Notes: generated from the sequence alone by a model not told the origin. 64,000 nt of DNA from Shewanella algidipiscicola (GCF_003605125.1 NZ_QPQT01000013.1:61584-125583); one strand, 5' to 3'; shown: positions 1 to 9,869, counted from the first letter of the stretch. Numbers and translations are program-made.

Positions 1-207
1 CTAGATCATGTTTGGTGGCGGTGTTTTTATGTTTAGCGCTTTATTTGATGGCATCGACAAAATGGCTAAATAAACATTAGGAATAGCTTGTATTTCTAAT
101 GTTAAGGCGTCATATTTGACGGGATAACTTCCGGTATTCATTTATATTTGCCTCTGTGAGTCGCTTCAAATATCATCATCAGCATCTTCTGTTGTAAGGG
201 AAATTAG

Positions 208-891
208 ATGTCTTCTAAACTTTCTAGTGTCGATAATAAAATCAAATTAAAGGTGTGGGATCTGCCCACCCGAATCTTTCATTGGGGCACGATAGGGCTA
301 CTCGGTGCACTGTGGTGGAGCGCCGATGTCGGAGAGATGCAATGGCATCAGATATTTGCTTACTCCTTAATGGTATTGATTATATTTCGCGTGTTATGGG
401 GCTTTATAGGTAGCGATACCGCGCGCTTTAGCCATTTCGTTAAACCGCCTAAACAAGTTATAGGCTATTTAAAGCAACCGACTAAAGCCACACTTGGGCA
501 TAACCCATTGGGGGGCTATATGGTGGTGACCATGATGGTGATATTGTTGGTGCAATTAGGCAGTGGTTTGTTTGCTACCGATGAAGTGTTTACCGAAGGG
601 CCTCTTTATCGTTATGTGAGTAGTGATCTTAGTAGCGCGTTAACTTGGTTACATAAGATGAACTTTAATGTGCTGTTAGCGCTGGCGGCTATGCATATTT
701 TAGCGGTTATTGTACATGGTTTTAAAGGCGATAAATTGGTGGGGGCAATGATCACAGGTTATAAATACGTGACTAAAGATATGGTTGCTGAATTAAGGTT
801 CCGCTCTAATTTTGTCGCATTGATCTTGGTCGGAATATTGATGGGGCTTGTGGTCAATTATTTGATTTTACCGTTAACAGTGATGTTGTAG
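208..891 (+). CDS. Cytochrome b561 family membrane protein
   Basis: A 227-residue integral membrane protein of the cytochrome b561 / Ni-Fe-hydrogenase b-type cytochrome family. It opens with a soluble stretch and the typical VWDLPTRIFHW signature (about residues 16-26), whose His is a likely haem ligand, followed by about four hydrophobic segments; further His residues (HQI near 47, HKM near 149, AMHILAVIVH near 161-170) are candidate haem or quinone-site residues. Such proteins pass electrons between the quinone pool and periplasmic cytochromes. The ATG at 208 has an AAGGGA ribosome site just upstream. It converges with a cytochrome c' gene, suggesting but not proving a shared redox role. 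Family confident, electron partner unknown. Confidence 0.85.
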   Translation: MSSKLSSVDNKIKLKVWDLPTRIFHWGTIGLLGALWWSADVGEMQWHQIFAYSLMVLIIFRVLWGFIGSDTARFSHFVKPPKQVIGYLKQPTKATLGHNPLGGYMVVTMMVILLVQLGSGLFATDEVFTEGPLYRYVSSDLSSALTWLHKMNFNVLLALAAMHILAVIVHGFKGDKLVGAMITGYKYVTKDMVAELRFRSNFVALILVGILMGLVVNYLILPLTVML

Positions 892-913
892 CTATTAGAT
901 CGCCCAATAATGT

Positions 914-943
914 AAAAGTTAGCGGCTGATACCGCTAACTTTT
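914..943. terminator. Bidirectional intrinsic terminator between cytochrome genes
   Basis: A 12-bp perfect stem (914-925 with 932-943, six-base loop) flanked by A-run and T-run. It lies 22 bases after the b561 stop and about 100 bases beyond the cytochrome c' stop, so it can end both convergent transcripts. Confidence 0.85.
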
Positions 944-1045
944 TATATGTTCTTTTATACAAGTATTATATTACTGGGTTAACTTATACTTGGAGTTTGA
1001 TTGAGCCGCTTGCCTTTGTTGCTTGGCAAACTGAGTTGCTAACTC

Positions 1046-1507
1046 TTAATCTTTTTTGTATACGTCGTGGCAGCCTTTACAGCTCTTACCTGTAGCCATA
1101 AATGCCGCTTTTAACGCATTGTTATCATCGCTTTGTGCTGCAACGGCAAGCTTAGCAGCGTTATCTTGAAACTCACTCATTTTGCTATCAAAATCAGCTT
1201 TATCGCTCCAAATCTTAGCCAATGCTTCAGTATTACCTTTATCTGAACCGGCAACAAAACCTTCTGCTGGTAGTTGGCTTAGTGCTGCAACATTTTGCGC
1301 GCGCATCGCGAATACCTCTGCGTCAAATGGTTTTTCCCCCTTTAACATAGCGCCCATATCGCCAAAGTTGTGTGCGATCAAACCAAATGCCGATTGACGA
1401 TATTCGATTGCATCATCAACTTCTTTAAAATTATTAGCGTGTGCAGCTGAGGCTAGCATTACGCCACCAGTTAGTGCGAGTAGGCCGAGCTTAATCTGTT
1501 TTTTCAT
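1046..1507 (-). CDS. Cytochrome c' (class II c-type cytochrome)
   Basis: A 153-residue exported haem protein. Residues 1-24 form a signal peptide ending ASAAHA, and the mature part of about 129 residues is the usual size for cytochrome c'. The single haem-binding motif CKGCH is at residues 143-147, close to the C-terminus as in class II cytochromes, after a predicted four-helix-bundle body rich in Ala and acidic/Lys residues. Cytochromes c' are periplasmic and bind NO or carry electrons; which applies here cannot be read from sequence. It runs towards the b561 gene and shares its terminator. Family call is strong. Confidence 0.92.
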   Translation of the reverse strand: MKKQIKLGLLALTGGVMLASAAHANNFKEVDDAIEYRQSAFGLIAHNFGDMGAMLKGEKPFDAEVFAMRAQNVAALSQLPAEGFVAGSDKGNTEALAKIWSDKADFDSKMSEFQDNAAKLAVAAQSDDNNALKAAFMATGKSCKGCHDVYKKD

Positions 1508-1748
1508 AGGATGGTTCTCACGAATTATGATGTTTATGTGACTTGATGCGATTATTCTAAGCGCAATTAACTGTCAGATACCAATGATTTTTTATTAAAG
1601 TTACTTCAAAGTTTGTTGCCAAATGTGTTTCATGGATGAAAGCCTAAATATCACGGTGATTATCATGTTTTAGACTGACTTTTATAGCCTTTAGTACCGC
1701 TTTGTTGATACACTTTCGTAATGGTCAACGATTACAACAGAGGTTGCT

Positions 1749-2024
1749 GTGCGCGCCAATTGGGATCTAGTGTTAAATAAGGTGATGATTCATCAAGAGC
1801 AAGGTGCGTTAGACGCATTATTCGATTTATTGCTTACCGAAGAGGAACGAAGTGCCGTTGCGGGTCGTTTAAAAGTGTTTCAAGCATTGTTGCAGGGGGA
1901 AATGAGCCAGCGCCAGATGGCTGCTGAATTTGAGATAAGTATTGCGACCATTACACGCTGCTCTAACTACCTTAAACATATGACAGAGGCGGAACGAGAG
2001 AAGGTTAAAGCTTTAATCTTGTAG
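1749..2024 (+). CDS. trpR: Trp operon repressor family protein
   Basis: A 91-residue all-helical DNA-binding protein of the TrpR/YerC family. The core GEMSQRQMAAEFEISIATIT (about residues 50-69) matches the helix-turn-helix of TrpR (E. coli [20 protein letters not shown]), and LLTEEERSAVAGRLKVFQ matches helices around the tryptophan pocket. It is shorter at the N-terminus than E. coli TrpR (108 residues). An in-frame stop at 1719 and the AGAGG site at 1739-1743 make GTG at 1749 the only reasonable start. It would repress trp genes with tryptophan as corepressor; no trp gene is in view. Confidence 0.85.
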   Translation: MRANWDLVLNKVMIHQEQGALDALFDLLLTEEERSAVAGRLKVFQALLQGEMSQRQMAAEFEISIATITRCSNYLKHMTEAEREKVKALIL

Positions 2025-2115
2025 AAGTGCTTCTTTGAACAATCTGTTTTGTAACGGCTTGGTTAAATCATAACCTTCCCATCGCTTATAAATAGCTATT
2101 GTAGTCAACTAATTA

Positions 2116-2136
2116 GGGTCTCTACCTGCGAGACCC
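2116..2136. repeat. Stem-loop after trpR
   Basis: A 7-bp perfect stem (GGGTCTC / GAGACCC, loop of seven) about 90 bases after the trpR stop. There is no U-tract, so it may be a 3' stabilising hairpin or a factor-assisted terminator. Confidence 0.4.
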
Positions 2137-2202
2137 CAAATATAAGCTAATAACCAGACTTTTTATAAGGCATAAGGTGGTTATGTTAAAAGTGGGGGGC
2201 GT

Positions 2203-2541
2203 TTAAGATTGTGAGACTCGATGTTTTCGATAATTCGCTCGTTGAATTAAGATATAAGTTGCGTAACTGACAAGTGCAATGGCAATGATATTTATGGCTG
2301 ATGACGGTGTAAAACGAAATAAATAGGTAGCGCTGAGTAATAAGATAAAAGGCATTAAGTTATATAGGGCAAAAGGCAATACACCGCGTTTTCGTTTGCG
2401 GCCGGATGATGACGGCGATTTTTAAACGCATGTTATAGAGCTTCGCCCCTAAGAAAAAGATCAACACGCCCAGCATTAGTGCCACTGTTTCGTAGCGCAG
2501 TAAGATAGTCGAACCGCCTAAGATGAGGTAGCTGGTGGGTA
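2203..2541 (-). pseudogene. Remnant of a small membrane protein gene (frameshifted, 5' truncated)
   Basis: On the minus strand two adjacent frames carry protein-like sequence. From about 2541 the reading LPTSYLILGGSTILL... gives two hydrophobic stretches, reaching MRLKIAVIIRP; near 2400 the coherent reading shifts frame and continues RKRKRGVLPFALYNLMPF then a hydrophobic segment and a basic tail ending RKHRVSQS with stop at 2203. A TGA sits just upstream of the first part and no start codon is present. Together these look like a decayed integral membrane protein with a lost N-terminus and one frameshift. I do not recognise the family; a sequencing error could explain the frameshift but not the missing start. 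Confidence 0.6.
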
Positions 2542-2622
2542 ACTCTCAACTAATCAAGTTGATATGTCAGATCTAGTCGGGACTAATACAATTTATCATT
2601 CGATATCCTTTTCGTTTATCAG

Positions 2623-2668
2623 CATCTTACATCAGTAATAGTGAATGAACTATTACTGATGTTGGATG
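2623..2668. repeat. Long inverted repeat (13-bp perfect core)
   Basis: ACATCAGTAATAG (2629-2641) is the exact reverse complement of 2650-2662, with an eight-base loop; beyond two mismatched bases CATC/GATG extends the stem. It stands alone between the decayed gene and the slyD terminator, with no U-tract. It may be a remnant terminator, an operator or an RNA hairpin. Confidence 0.6.
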
Positions 2669-2705
2669 AGCAAATGTGCCATCACTGTTAATCCAGCCTA
2701 AAATA

Positions 2706-2743
2706 AAAAGCTGGCTAAGCCCTAAAAAAGGCTGCCAGCTTTT
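2706..2743 (-). terminator. slyD intrinsic terminator
   Basis: AAAAGCTGGC at 2706-2715 pairs with GCCAGCTTTT at 2734-2743; an inner AGCC/GGCT pair extends the stem. On the minus strand it is followed by a T-rich run, 70-110 bases after the slyD stop. Confidence 0.75.
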
Positions 2744-2816
2744 CATATTACAACTCGAGTTGTACGCGGTTAGGCAATGACAACTTGAGCATTAAACCTT
2801 CAATTACAATAAGTGA

Positions 2817-3425
2817 TTAGTGGCGACAACCACATCCACCATTGCCATCACAGCCTTCTTTGGCTTCTTTTTCGCTGTCATCATTGCAGCATCCACCCTC
2901 ATGGCTTTCACCACCGCAACAACCGCCTTCGTGGCTATGTTCATGACCACCACAACTGCCGCCAGCATGAATGTGGCCATGGGCAATCTCTTCTTCGGTC
3001 GCGTCGCGAACGGCAAGCACCTCAACGGTAAAGTTAAGTGATTGACCGGCTAATGGGTGGTTGCCATCAACAACAACAACATCATCTTTTACTTCTGTAA
3101 CTTGTACTGGACGTTGACCCATTTCAGTTTCGGCAATGAAGCGCATACCCGGTACGATATCTTCAATGTCACCAAAGGCTGACAGTGGTACGTCTTGGCG
3201 CAGGCCATCATGATAAGGGCCGTAAGCTTGTTCAGCTTCAACGGTAACATCGAGCTTATCACCAACCGTTTTGCCTTCTAATGCCGCTTCTAAGCCGGGG
3301 ATCATATTCTCGGCGCCATGAAGGTAAAGCATTGGTTCACCTTCAAATGAACTTTCAATTAACTCACCTTGTTGGTTTGTTAAGCGGTAATGGATGCTAA
3401 CAGCTTTGTGTTGGGTGATTATCAT
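2817..3425 (-). CDS. slyD: FKBP-type peptidyl-prolyl isomerase SlyD
   Basis: A 202-residue cytoplasmic prolyl isomerase and metallochaperone. The FKBP domain covers about residues 1-70 and 120-140 (SIHYRLTNQQGELIESS, GLEAALEGKTVGDK, NHPLAGQSLNF), with the IF chaperone insert between. From about residue 146 the tail is very rich in His, Cys and Gly (HGHIHAGGSCGGHEHSHE..., several GCC and CGCRH motifs), which in SlyD binds Ni, Zn or Cu and assists hydrogenase maturation. The start has a GGAGG site four bases upstream. It is monocistronic, with its own terminator. The Cys content of the tail is notable. Identification is secure. Confidence 0.95.
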   Translation of the reverse strand: MIITQHKAVSIHYRLTNQQGELIESSFEGEPMLYLHGAENMIPGLEAALEGKTVGDKLDVTVEAEQAYGPYHDGLRQDVPLSAFGDIEDIVPGMRFIAETEMGQRPVQVTEVKDDVVVVDGNHPLAGQSLNFTVEVLAVRDATEEEIAHGHIHAGGSCGGHEHSHEGGCCGGESHEGGCCNDDSEKEAKEGCDGNGGCGCRH

Positions 3426-3986
3426 ATCGCCTCCAATTCAGAATGTGGCGGCATTTTAACTTGCTTTTTAATACTTGGCGATGATCTAGTACCGCTTCTT
3501 TAATGAAAAATTTATAAATTGTGAGTCGGGTTGTTAGCTCGGGTCGCTGCCCCCTTGGAAGTTGTGATGATGTGCTAGGTTCTTGTTGAATTTTTTCTCA
3601 CTATTTCCAATAAATTATGCGCTCGCCTTGATTGCAGTAAATGAGGGGGGAATTATGATGTTATGTCGACTTTAGTCTTAAACGTCACACAAAGGTCTAT
3701 TTTGTATTATTAACTTTATCTGGAATGCTTCCTTTTACTGTTATTACCTGTTAATAAAGGAATTAATCTAAGGTATCTGTTTGTACAGCTTAGATTTATA
3801 TCGTCCTAAATGGCGAATGTTCGCAATTGTTGATGTTTGAATTGATCTGCTTTATATGTTCATAGTCAAAGTGATGTGAGTTCGCTATTTTTGAGAAAGT
3901 TGCCTGTAGGGGGTTGACAGCTGCATGCAAAAAAAGCAATTCTAGTTACCACTTAATACACAATGAATTGTGAACAGATAATTATA
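3426..3986. other. 560-bp intergenic region before the thr leader
   Basis: Between divergent slyD and the thr leader. AT-rich, no open frame worth calling; apart from the thr promoter near its right end I see no motif I can name. Confidence 0.6.
3914..3943 (+). promoter_or_regulatory. Probable thr operon promoter
   Basis: A perfect -35 TTGACA at 3914-3919 lies about 70 bases before the leader peptide. The -10 is poor: AATTCT at 3938-3943 with 18-base spacing is the best I find. Position fits transcription through thrL and its attenuator. Confidence 0.5.
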
Positions 3987-4058
3987 ATGTTTAGCCTAAA
4001 TTTCGTAGTAACCACCATTATTACAACCACCACGACAACCATCGTGGGGGCCGGCTGA
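3987..4058 (+). CDS. thrL: thr operon leader peptide
   Basis: A 23-residue peptide with eight Thr and three Ile codons, including VVTTIITTTTTTIV, ending VGAG and a TGA. Thr and Ile are the two amino acids that control the enterobacterial thr operon through ribosome stalling, and the peptide is followed 26 bases later by a strong terminator. It therefore acts as an attenuation sensor: a stalled ribosome at low charged tRNA-Thr or tRNA-Ile would prevent terminator folding and let thrABC be transcribed. No other ATG in frame precedes it. Its small size would hide it from ordinary gene callers. Confidence 0.93.
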   Translation: MFSLNFVVTTIITTTTTTIVGAG

Positions 4059-4083
4059 ACATACGTAAAATATAAGTATTGAT

Positions 4084-4117
4084 AAAGCCCGCTCCCTCCA
4101 AGGAGCGGGCTTTTTTG
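4084..4117 (+). terminator. thr attenuator
   Basis: AAAGCCCGCTCC (4084-4095) pairs perfectly with 4102-4113 around a six-base loop and is followed by more T's. It sits between thrL and thrA, exactly where the regulated terminator of the operon is expected. Confidence 0.93.
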
Positions 4118-4148
4118 TTTCAGGGGTAGCGTGGTACAAGGAGATGAT

Positions 4149-6617
4149 ATGAAAGTGATGAAATTTGGTGGTACCTCGCTGGCTAATTGGCAGCGTTTTA
4201 ATGGCGTGGCAGACATTGTCGCTAGCAGTGCAGAGCAAGAAGGTATTGCCGTTGTGCTTTCAGCCCCAGCAACCGTGACCAATGGGCTGCTTGAAATGGT
4301 CGACTTGGCGGTTAGTGGTGGTGATTTTCTACTGGTACTGAATAAGGTTAAGTTGGTTTTTGATCTGCTATATCAGCAGGCGAGCCAAGAGAAACTGTCC
4401 TCACAGCAGTCTAGTGATCTTCAGCGAGTATTGGATAAGCAATTGTCGCTTTGGCATGACAAATTGCAAGGGATCATGCTACTTGGCGAATGCCCAGATT
4501 ATGTTCGCGCTGAAATCGTCGTGGGTGGCGAAAAGTTATCTGCGGCCTTAATGGAACAGTTAATGTTGGCCCGAGAGATATCGGCTAGTCAACTTGTGCC
4601 ACAACACTTATTTTTAGCGACAGGTGAAGTGCTTGAATCTTTAGTCGATATTAATGCCAGTAAACAACTATTTGCCGCGCTTTCGCTTGATGCTCATCGC
4701 GTGTGGGTCATGCCTGGCTTTACCGCTGGTGATAAGCATGGACGCATAGTTACCCTTGGGCGCAATGGTTCAGACTATTCGGCGGCGGTATTATCTGCCT
4801 GTATCGATGCTAGTTGCTGTGAAATATGGACCGACGTAGACGGGGTGTATAACACAGATCCTCGCGTGGTGGCCGACGCTAAACTATTAACTCAATTGAG
4901 CTATCAAGAAGCGATGGAGTTGTCTTACTTTGGTGCCAAAGTGCTACATCCTAAAACCATCTCTCCTATTGCCCAATATCATATCCCTTGTTATATCCGT
5001 AATAGCTTTAATCCAGATGCACCTGGGACATTGGTGTCTAACCAAGTCGATAAGACAGGCCTTAATGTTAAGGCTATCTCTAACCTCGATGAACAGACCA
5101 TGTTTGACATCGCAGGCCCGGGCATGAAGGGCATGGTTGGCATGGCTAGTCGCACGTTAGGTGCTATCTCTCGTTCGGGCGTTTCGGTCTCATTGATCAC
5201 CCAAAGCTCATCTGAATACAGTATTAGCTTCTGTGTCGCGACACAAGATGCGGACAAAGTGCGTATGGCGTTAGAGCAAGAATTTGAACTTGAACTGAAA
5301 AGTGACATTCTTGAAGAGATAGAGATGCGTCATCACTTGGCGATAGTGTCGTTAATTGGTGATGGTATGCGCACTCATAAGGGCGTTGCGGGTAAGTTTT
5401 TCCAAGCGTTAGCACAGGCGAACGTCAATATCGTTGCCATTGCTCAAGGTTCATCTGAGCGCTCTATTTCAGCGGTGATTGAGCTATGTAAGACTAAACA
5501 TGCGATTGCCGCCTGTCATCAGCGCTTCTTTGATGTACAGCATTATCTGGATGTATTTTTAGTCGGTTGTGGCAATGTTGGGGCTGGGTTACTCGAGCAG
5601 ATAAAACAACAATCAGAGATGCTTAAAGCGCAGCATATTACCGTCAGAGTTTGTGGTATTGCTAATTCTCGCCAGATGTTGCTCGATGCCCAAGGTGTTG
5701 AGCTTAATCATTGGCAAGGGCGCTTAAGTGACAGCCAGCAAGATTATGATTTAAATCAGATGCTAGCATGGGCGACTGAGCAGCAATTACTTAATCCCGT
5801 ATTGGTTGATTGCACCTCTAGTGAGTTAGTAGCCGATCGTTACCTCGATGTCATGAATGCCGGCTTGCATGTGGTTACACCTAACAAGAAAGCCAACACA
5901 CGAGACTTAGATTACTACCGCGCGTTAAGGCAAACTGCTTTAAAACAGCGTCGTCAATTTTTGTATGAAACGACGGTAGGTGCTGGCTTACCTGTGATTG
6001 ATAACCTTAAAAAATTGTTATTTGCTGGCGATAAATTGCAAAAATTCAATGGCATATTATCTGGCTCGTTATCCTTTATATTTGGTATGCTTGATGAAGG
6101 CATGACGCTATCTGAGGCCACCAAAATTGCTCGTGACAAGTGCTTTACAGAGCCCGATCCGAGAGATGACTTGAGTGGCATGGACGTTGCTCGCAAGGTG
6201 TTGATTTTAGCTCGAGAAGTGGGAATGGAAATTGAGTTAAGTGATATTGTGGTTGAGTCAGTATTGCCAGCGCATTTTGATGCATCGGGCGATGTTTCGA
6301 CCTTTATGCACAACTTGGGGTCTCTCGATAGTGAAATTGCCAAGCGAGTAGAAGAGGCTAAGGCGCAAGGTAAAGTCCTGCGCTATGTTGGGCAAATTGA
6401 TGAGCAAGGTTGCCGAGTTAAGATAGCGGAAGTCGATGCAAACGATCCACTCTATAGTGTGAAAGGGGGCGAAAATGCGCTGGCCTTTTACAGCCGTTAC
6501 TATCAGCCAATCCCGTTTGTGCTGCGCGGCTATGGTGCTGGCACCGATGTGACTGCTGCAGGGGCCTTTGCGGATCTTCTCAGAACCCTTAACTGGACAC
6601 GGGAGATGGGCGCATGA
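4149..6617 (+). CDS. thrA: Bifunctional aspartate kinase I / homoserine dehydrogenase I
   Basis: An 822-residue enzyme that catalyses the first and third steps of threonine synthesis from aspartate. The kinase domain opens with KVMKFGGTS (residues 2-10); paired ACT regulatory domains occupy about 315-460 and are expected to bind threonine; the dehydrogenase begins near 470 with the NAD(P) motif GCGNVGAG. Length matches E. coli ThrA (820). I place the start at ATG 4149, not at the in-frame GTG 4131, because AAGGAG at 4138-4143 is spaced five bases from it and the family begins M-(K/R)-V. It is the first structural gene after the attenuator and overlaps thrB by four bases. Confidence 0.97.
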   Translation: MKVMKFGGTSLANWQRFNGVADIVASSAEQEGIAVVLSAPATVTNGLLEMVDLAVSGGDFLLVLNKVKLVFDLLYQQASQEKLSSQQSSDLQRVLDKQLSLWHDKLQGIMLLGECPDYVRAEIVVGGEKLSAALMEQLMLAREISASQLVPQHLFLATGEVLESLVDINASKQLFAALSLDAHRVWVMPGFTAGDKHGRIVTLGRNGSDYSAAVLSACIDASCCEIWTDVDGVYNTDPRVVADAKLLTQLSYQEAMELSYFGAKVLHPKTISPIAQYHIPCYIRNSFNPDAPGTLVSNQVDKTGLNVKAISNLDEQTMFDIAGPGMKGMVGMASRTLGAISRSGVSVSLITQSSSEYSISFCVATQDADKVRMALEQEFELELKSDILEEIEMRHHLAIVSLIGDGMRTHKGVAGKFFQALAQANVNIVAIAQGSSERSISAVIELCKTKHAIAACHQRFFDVQHYLDVFLVGCGNVGAGLLEQIKQQSEMLKAQHITVRVCGIANSRQMLLDAQGVELNHWQGRLSDSQQDYDLNQMLAWATEQQLLNPVLVDCTSSELVADRYLDVMNAGLHVVTPNKKANTRDLDYYRALRQTALKQRRQFLYETTVGAGLPVIDNLKKLLFAGDKLQKFNGILSGSLSFIFGMLDEGMTLSEATKIARDKCFTEPDPRDDLSGMDVARKVLILAREVGMEIELSDIVVESVLPAHFDASGDVSTFMHNLGSLDSEIAKRVEEAKAQGKVLRYVGQIDEQGCRVKIAEVDANDPLYSVKGGENALAFYSRYYQPIPFVLRGYGAGTDVTAAGAFADLLRTLNWTREMGA

Positions 6618-7549
6618 GTTTAACGGTTTATGCACCCGCGTCGATGGGCAATGTGGGGGTGGGCTTTGATTTACTCGGTGCGGCGTTAGCGCCCATCGAT
6701 GGCACATTGCTTGGCGATTGCGTCAGTATTGAACCAGCCTTAACGGGAATATCGCTATCGCTGGCGGGCCATTGGGCCGATAAATTGCCTGTCGATGCGG
6801 CTGACAATATTGTCTATCAATGCGCTGAGTTTTTTTTAGCGCAATTAGAGAGTCAGGCGGGCATTGCTATGACGCTGGAGAAGAATCTTCCCGTGGGCAG
6901 TGGCCTTGGCTCCAGTGCATCATCTGTGGTAGCAGCTCTTTATGCTTTAAATGAATATTTCGATCGCCCTTTTGATGAGCAAGCCTTGCTGCGTTTGATG
7001 GGGGAGTTTGAGGGCAAAATTAGCGGCTCGGTGCATTATGATAATGTTGCGCCATGTTACCTAGGTGGCATGCAATTGATGCTGGATGTGCCGCATTCGG
7101 TATGTGAAGGGTTACCCGTATTTAAACAGTGGTATTGGGTGGTGGCATACCCTGGGATCTCCTTATCGACCGCTAAAATGCGGGCGTTATTGCCAGAAGT
7201 GTATGACAAATCTGTGGCTATCGATTTTGGCCGTTATCTTAGTGCGTTTGTCCACGCCAGTTATAAGCAAGATGCAAGCCTTGCCATTGCGGTATTAAAA
7301 GATGTGTTAGCCGAGCCTTATCGTGCCAGCGAAATTCCAGGTTATGAACAAGCCCGAGCAGCACTTGCTGAGCTAGGCATGTTAACCACAGGCATCTCTG
7401 GCAGCGGTCCAACCCTATTTTCGGTTACTGACGACCTTGCTACCGCGCAGGCGGCGCAAGCATGGCTTGATAGCCACTATGTAAAACAAGGTGTGGGGTT
7501 TTCTCATATCTGTCAAATTGATACCCAAGGTACTCGTCGGGTCGATTGA
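6614..7549 (+). CDS. thrB: Homoserine kinase
   Basis: A 311-residue GHMP-family kinase that phosphorylates homoserine to O-phosphohomoserine with ATP. The ATP-binding GHMP motif [12 protein letters not shown] lies at about residues 93-104, the N-terminal [14 protein letters not shown] is the usual homoserine-binding opening, and the C-terminal [10 protein letters not shown] motif is intact. The start ATG overlaps the thrA stop (ATGA), so translation is probably coupled. Size is as expected for ThrB (about 310). Confidence 0.97.
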   Translation: MSLTVYAPASMGNVGVGFDLLGAALAPIDGTLLGDCVSIEPALTGISLSLAGHWADKLPVDAADNIVYQCAEFFLAQLESQAGIAMTLEKNLPVGSGLGSSASSVVAALYALNEYFDRPFDEQALLRLMGEFEGKISGSVHYDNVAPCYLGGMQLMLDVPHSVCEGLPVFKQWYWVVAYPGISLSTAKMRALLPEVYDKSVAIDFGRYLSAFVHASYKQDASLAIAVLKDVLAEPYRASEIPGYEQARAALAELGMLTTGISGSGPTLFSVTDDLATAQAAQAWLDSHYVKQGVGFSHICQIDTQGTRRVD

Positions 7550-7579
7550 ATATTATTATCAGATTAAGGCGCACTACAG

Positions 7580-8866
7580 ATGGAATTATATAACTTAAAA
7601 CACCCGTCGCAGAAAGTGACTTTTACTCAGGCGGTTAAGCTGGGTCTCGGCCGTGATCGAGGGCTGTTCTTTCCGACATTAATCCCTGTCTTAGACAATA
7701 TGGATGAGCTGTTAGCCATGCCGTTTGTCGAACGTTCTAAACAGATCTTAGGGGCTTGGCTAGCACAAGAACTCGGTCAGGAGATGGTCGATAAACTGGT
7801 CGACAATGCGTTTAATTTTGAGCTTCCTTTAGTGAAAGCCGATGACAATCGCTACTGTTTAGAGCTATTTCATGGTCCCACATTAGCCTTTAAAGACTTC
7901 GGTGCACGCTTTATGGCTCAATGCCTTAATAGCTTAGCCACCGAAGATAAAATCACCATATTAACGGCCACGTCCGGTGATACAGGCGCAGCCGTTGCTG
8001 ATGCCTTTTACGGCTTGGATAACATTGAAGTGGTGGTGCTGTACCCCAAAGGTAAGATAAGTCTGCTGCAAGAGAAAATGTTTACCACCCTAGGGGATAA
8101 CATTCACACCGTTGCAGTGGCGTCAGATTTTGATGCTTGTCAGGATTTAGTCAAAGCTGCATTTGAAGACAGTGATATTCGCGACGGATTACATCTTAAT
8201 TCGGCCAACTCGATTAATATTAGCCGCTTACTGGCGCAAATTTGTTATTACTTCGAAGCCGTTGCCCAGTTTAAACGCGTTCATAACAGCGATCCAGTGA
8301 TTGCCGTACCGAGTGGTAATTTTGGCAATCTTACCGCAGGGCTATTTGCCAAAGCGATGGGATTACCTGTGAAACGCTTTGTGGCCGCCACCAACAGCAA
8401 TGATACCGTCCCGCGTTATTTGACCTTAGGAGATTGGGCGCCTCAGGCCACCGTCGCCACCATGTCTAATGCCATGGATGTATCTGAGCCAAGTAATTGG
8501 CCTAGGGTTGAGGCGATTGTTGAAGCCATGGGCTGGAGTTTAAGTGACATTAGCGGCGTGGCATTATCAGAGACGGATACTGAGGCGGCATTATCGCAAT
8601 TGTATCAAGGTGGTTATCTTTCTGAGCCCCATGCCGCGATTGCGGCGCAGGCCCTATCGATGACCATGAAGCCTAGTGAGCAAGGGATTTTCCTTGGCAC
8701 AGCGCATCCGGCTAAATTTAAAGAGGTGGTCGAGGCATGCTTGTCTATTGAGGTCGGTTTGCCGCCAGCATTAGAGACAGTAAAAGATAAGCCGATATTG
8801 TCGGTCAATCTGCCTGCGGATTTCACCGCCCTTAAAGCGCACCTTTTTGCAACGCTGTCACGTTGA
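7580..8866 (+). CDS. thrC: Threonine synthase
   Basis: A 428-residue PLP enzyme of the E. coli-type threonine synthase family; converts O-phosphohomoserine to threonine. FHGPTLAFKDFGAR near residues 97-110 contains the PLP-binding lysine, and the phosphate-binding ATSGDTGAA follows at about 137-145. It starts 30 bases after thrB and is the last gene of the operon, ending before two stem-loops at 8903-8966. The length equals that of E. coli ThrC (428). Confidence 0.97.
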   Translation: MELYNLKHPSQKVTFTQAVKLGLGRDRGLFFPTLIPVLDNMDELLAMPFVERSKQILGAWLAQELGQEMVDKLVDNAFNFELPLVKADDNRYCLELFHGPTLAFKDFGARFMAQCLNSLATEDKITILTATSGDTGAAVADAFYGLDNIEVVVLYPKGKISLLQEKMFTTLGDNIHTVAVASDFDACQDLVKAAFEDSDIRDGLHLNSANSINISRLLAQICYYFEAVAQFKRVHNSDPVIAVPSGNFGNLTAGLFAKAMGLPVKRFVAATNSNDTVPRYLTLGDWAPQATVATMSNAMDVSEPSNWPRVEAIVEAMGWSLSDISGVALSETDTEAALSQLYQGGYLSEPHAAIAAQALSMTMKPSEQGIFLGTAHPAKFKEVVEACLSIEVGLPPALETVKDKPILSVNLPADFTALKAHLFATLSR

Positions 8867-8902
8867 TCTCGCTGAGGCTTTAGCTCATTTGTTATGAGTT
8901 GT

Positions 8903-8966
8903 TGGGTAAATACGGGGGAAGCTTTACCCAATAAAAAAGGACGATTGCTACTGCATTCGTCCTTTT
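8903..8966. terminator. Tandem hairpins between thrC and nfo
   Basis: TGGGTAAA/TTTACCCA (8903-8910 with 8923-8930) is followed by a second hairpin AAAAGGACGA/TCGTCCTTTT (8935-8944 with 8957-8966) and a T-rich tail. The second is a proper terminator for thrC and, reading left, also has T's for the convergent nfo transcript. Confidence 0.75.
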
Positions 8967-9008
8967 CGTTATTTTATGTTGGGTAAGCTATTAGCTTTAC
9001 AGCTTAAT

Positions 9009-9869
9009 TTAAACGGCAAGTTTGGCTTGACGGCGTAGCCAGTTAATCTCATCAGGCCAAATGGCAGGCTCTATGGTCTCTAAGATTAATGGAATACGCT
9101 TTGTGGCCGGCAGTTGCATAATGAAACTAAATGCCTCATGGCCTATGTGCCCAGCGCCAAGAGAATGATGGCGATCAACGCGGCTATTTAGAGGGGTCTT
9201 ACTGTCATTAAGATGCATGGCCTTGAGGTATTGATAACCGACAATCTTATCGAACGCGTCGAAGCTTGTCTCGCAGGCTTCTCTGCTGCTCAAGTCGTAT
9301 CCTGCGGCAAACATGTGGCAAGTGTCGATACAGATACCAACCCGCGATTTATCTTCTACTTTGTCAATGATTTGCGCTAATTGTTCGAAGCTGTGGCCTA
9401 AATTTGAGCCTTGGCCTGCAGTATTTTCTATGACAGCGGTGACACCTTGGGTGCAGTCTAAAGCTAAGTTGATCGACTCGCTAATGCGGCTGAGACATTG
9501 ATCGATACTGATCTGTTTTAGATGACTACCGGGGTGAAAATTTAACAAGGTGAGTCCCATCTGCTGACAACGTTGTAATTCATCGACAAAGGCGTCGCGT
9601 GAACGCTCGAGTTGAGCCTGATCCGGATGACCGAGATTTATCAAGTAACTGTCGTGAGGTAAGATAGCATCGACATTGATTTGGGCATCGTAGCAGTGTT
9701 GTTTAAAGGCTATTATTTGCTTAGGGCATAAAGGTGCTGATTGCCAACGACGTTGGTTTTTAGTGAACAACGCAAATGCATTGGCGCCAATTTTCTTGGC
9801 ATTGAGTGGCGCATTGGCGATGCCGCCCGCTGCACTCACATGGGCACCAACCCAATGTTCATTTTGCAT
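9009..9869 (-). CDS. nfo: Endonuclease IV (deoxyribonuclease IV)
   Basis: A 286-residue AP endonuclease that cuts the backbone 5' to abasic sites in base-excision repair. It has the family's TIM-barrel opening [15 protein letters not shown] and the metal-binding stretches [58 protein letters not shown] and LILETIE, which supply the His, Asp and Glu ligands for three zinc ions. Length matches E. coli Nfo (285). It converges on thrC and appears monocistronic. Confidence 0.97.
   Translation of the reverse strand: MQNEHWVGAHVSAAGGIANAPLNAKKIGANAFALFTKNQRRWQSAPLCPKQIIAFKQHCYDAQINVDAILPHDSYLINLGHPDQAQLERSRDAFVDELQRCQQMGLTLLNFHPGSHLKQISIDQCLSRISESINLALDCTQGVTAVIENTAGQGSNLGHSFEQLAQIIDKVEDKSRVGICIDTCHMFAAGYDLSSREACETSFDAFDKIVGYQYLKAMHLNDSKTPLNSRVDRHHSLGAGHIGHEAFSFIMQLPATKRIPLILETIEPAIWPDEINWLRRQAKLAV

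Noticed and set aside
8..73. 21-codon frame starting MFGGGVFMF at the left edge
   Set aside because: An in-frame TAG at 2-4 shows it is not the tail of an upstream gene, and its ribosome site would fall outside the window; too short to support.
2804..3041. Several overlapping open frames inside the slyD 3' end
   Set aside because: Shadow frames caused by the repetitive His/Cys/Gly codons of the SlyD tail.
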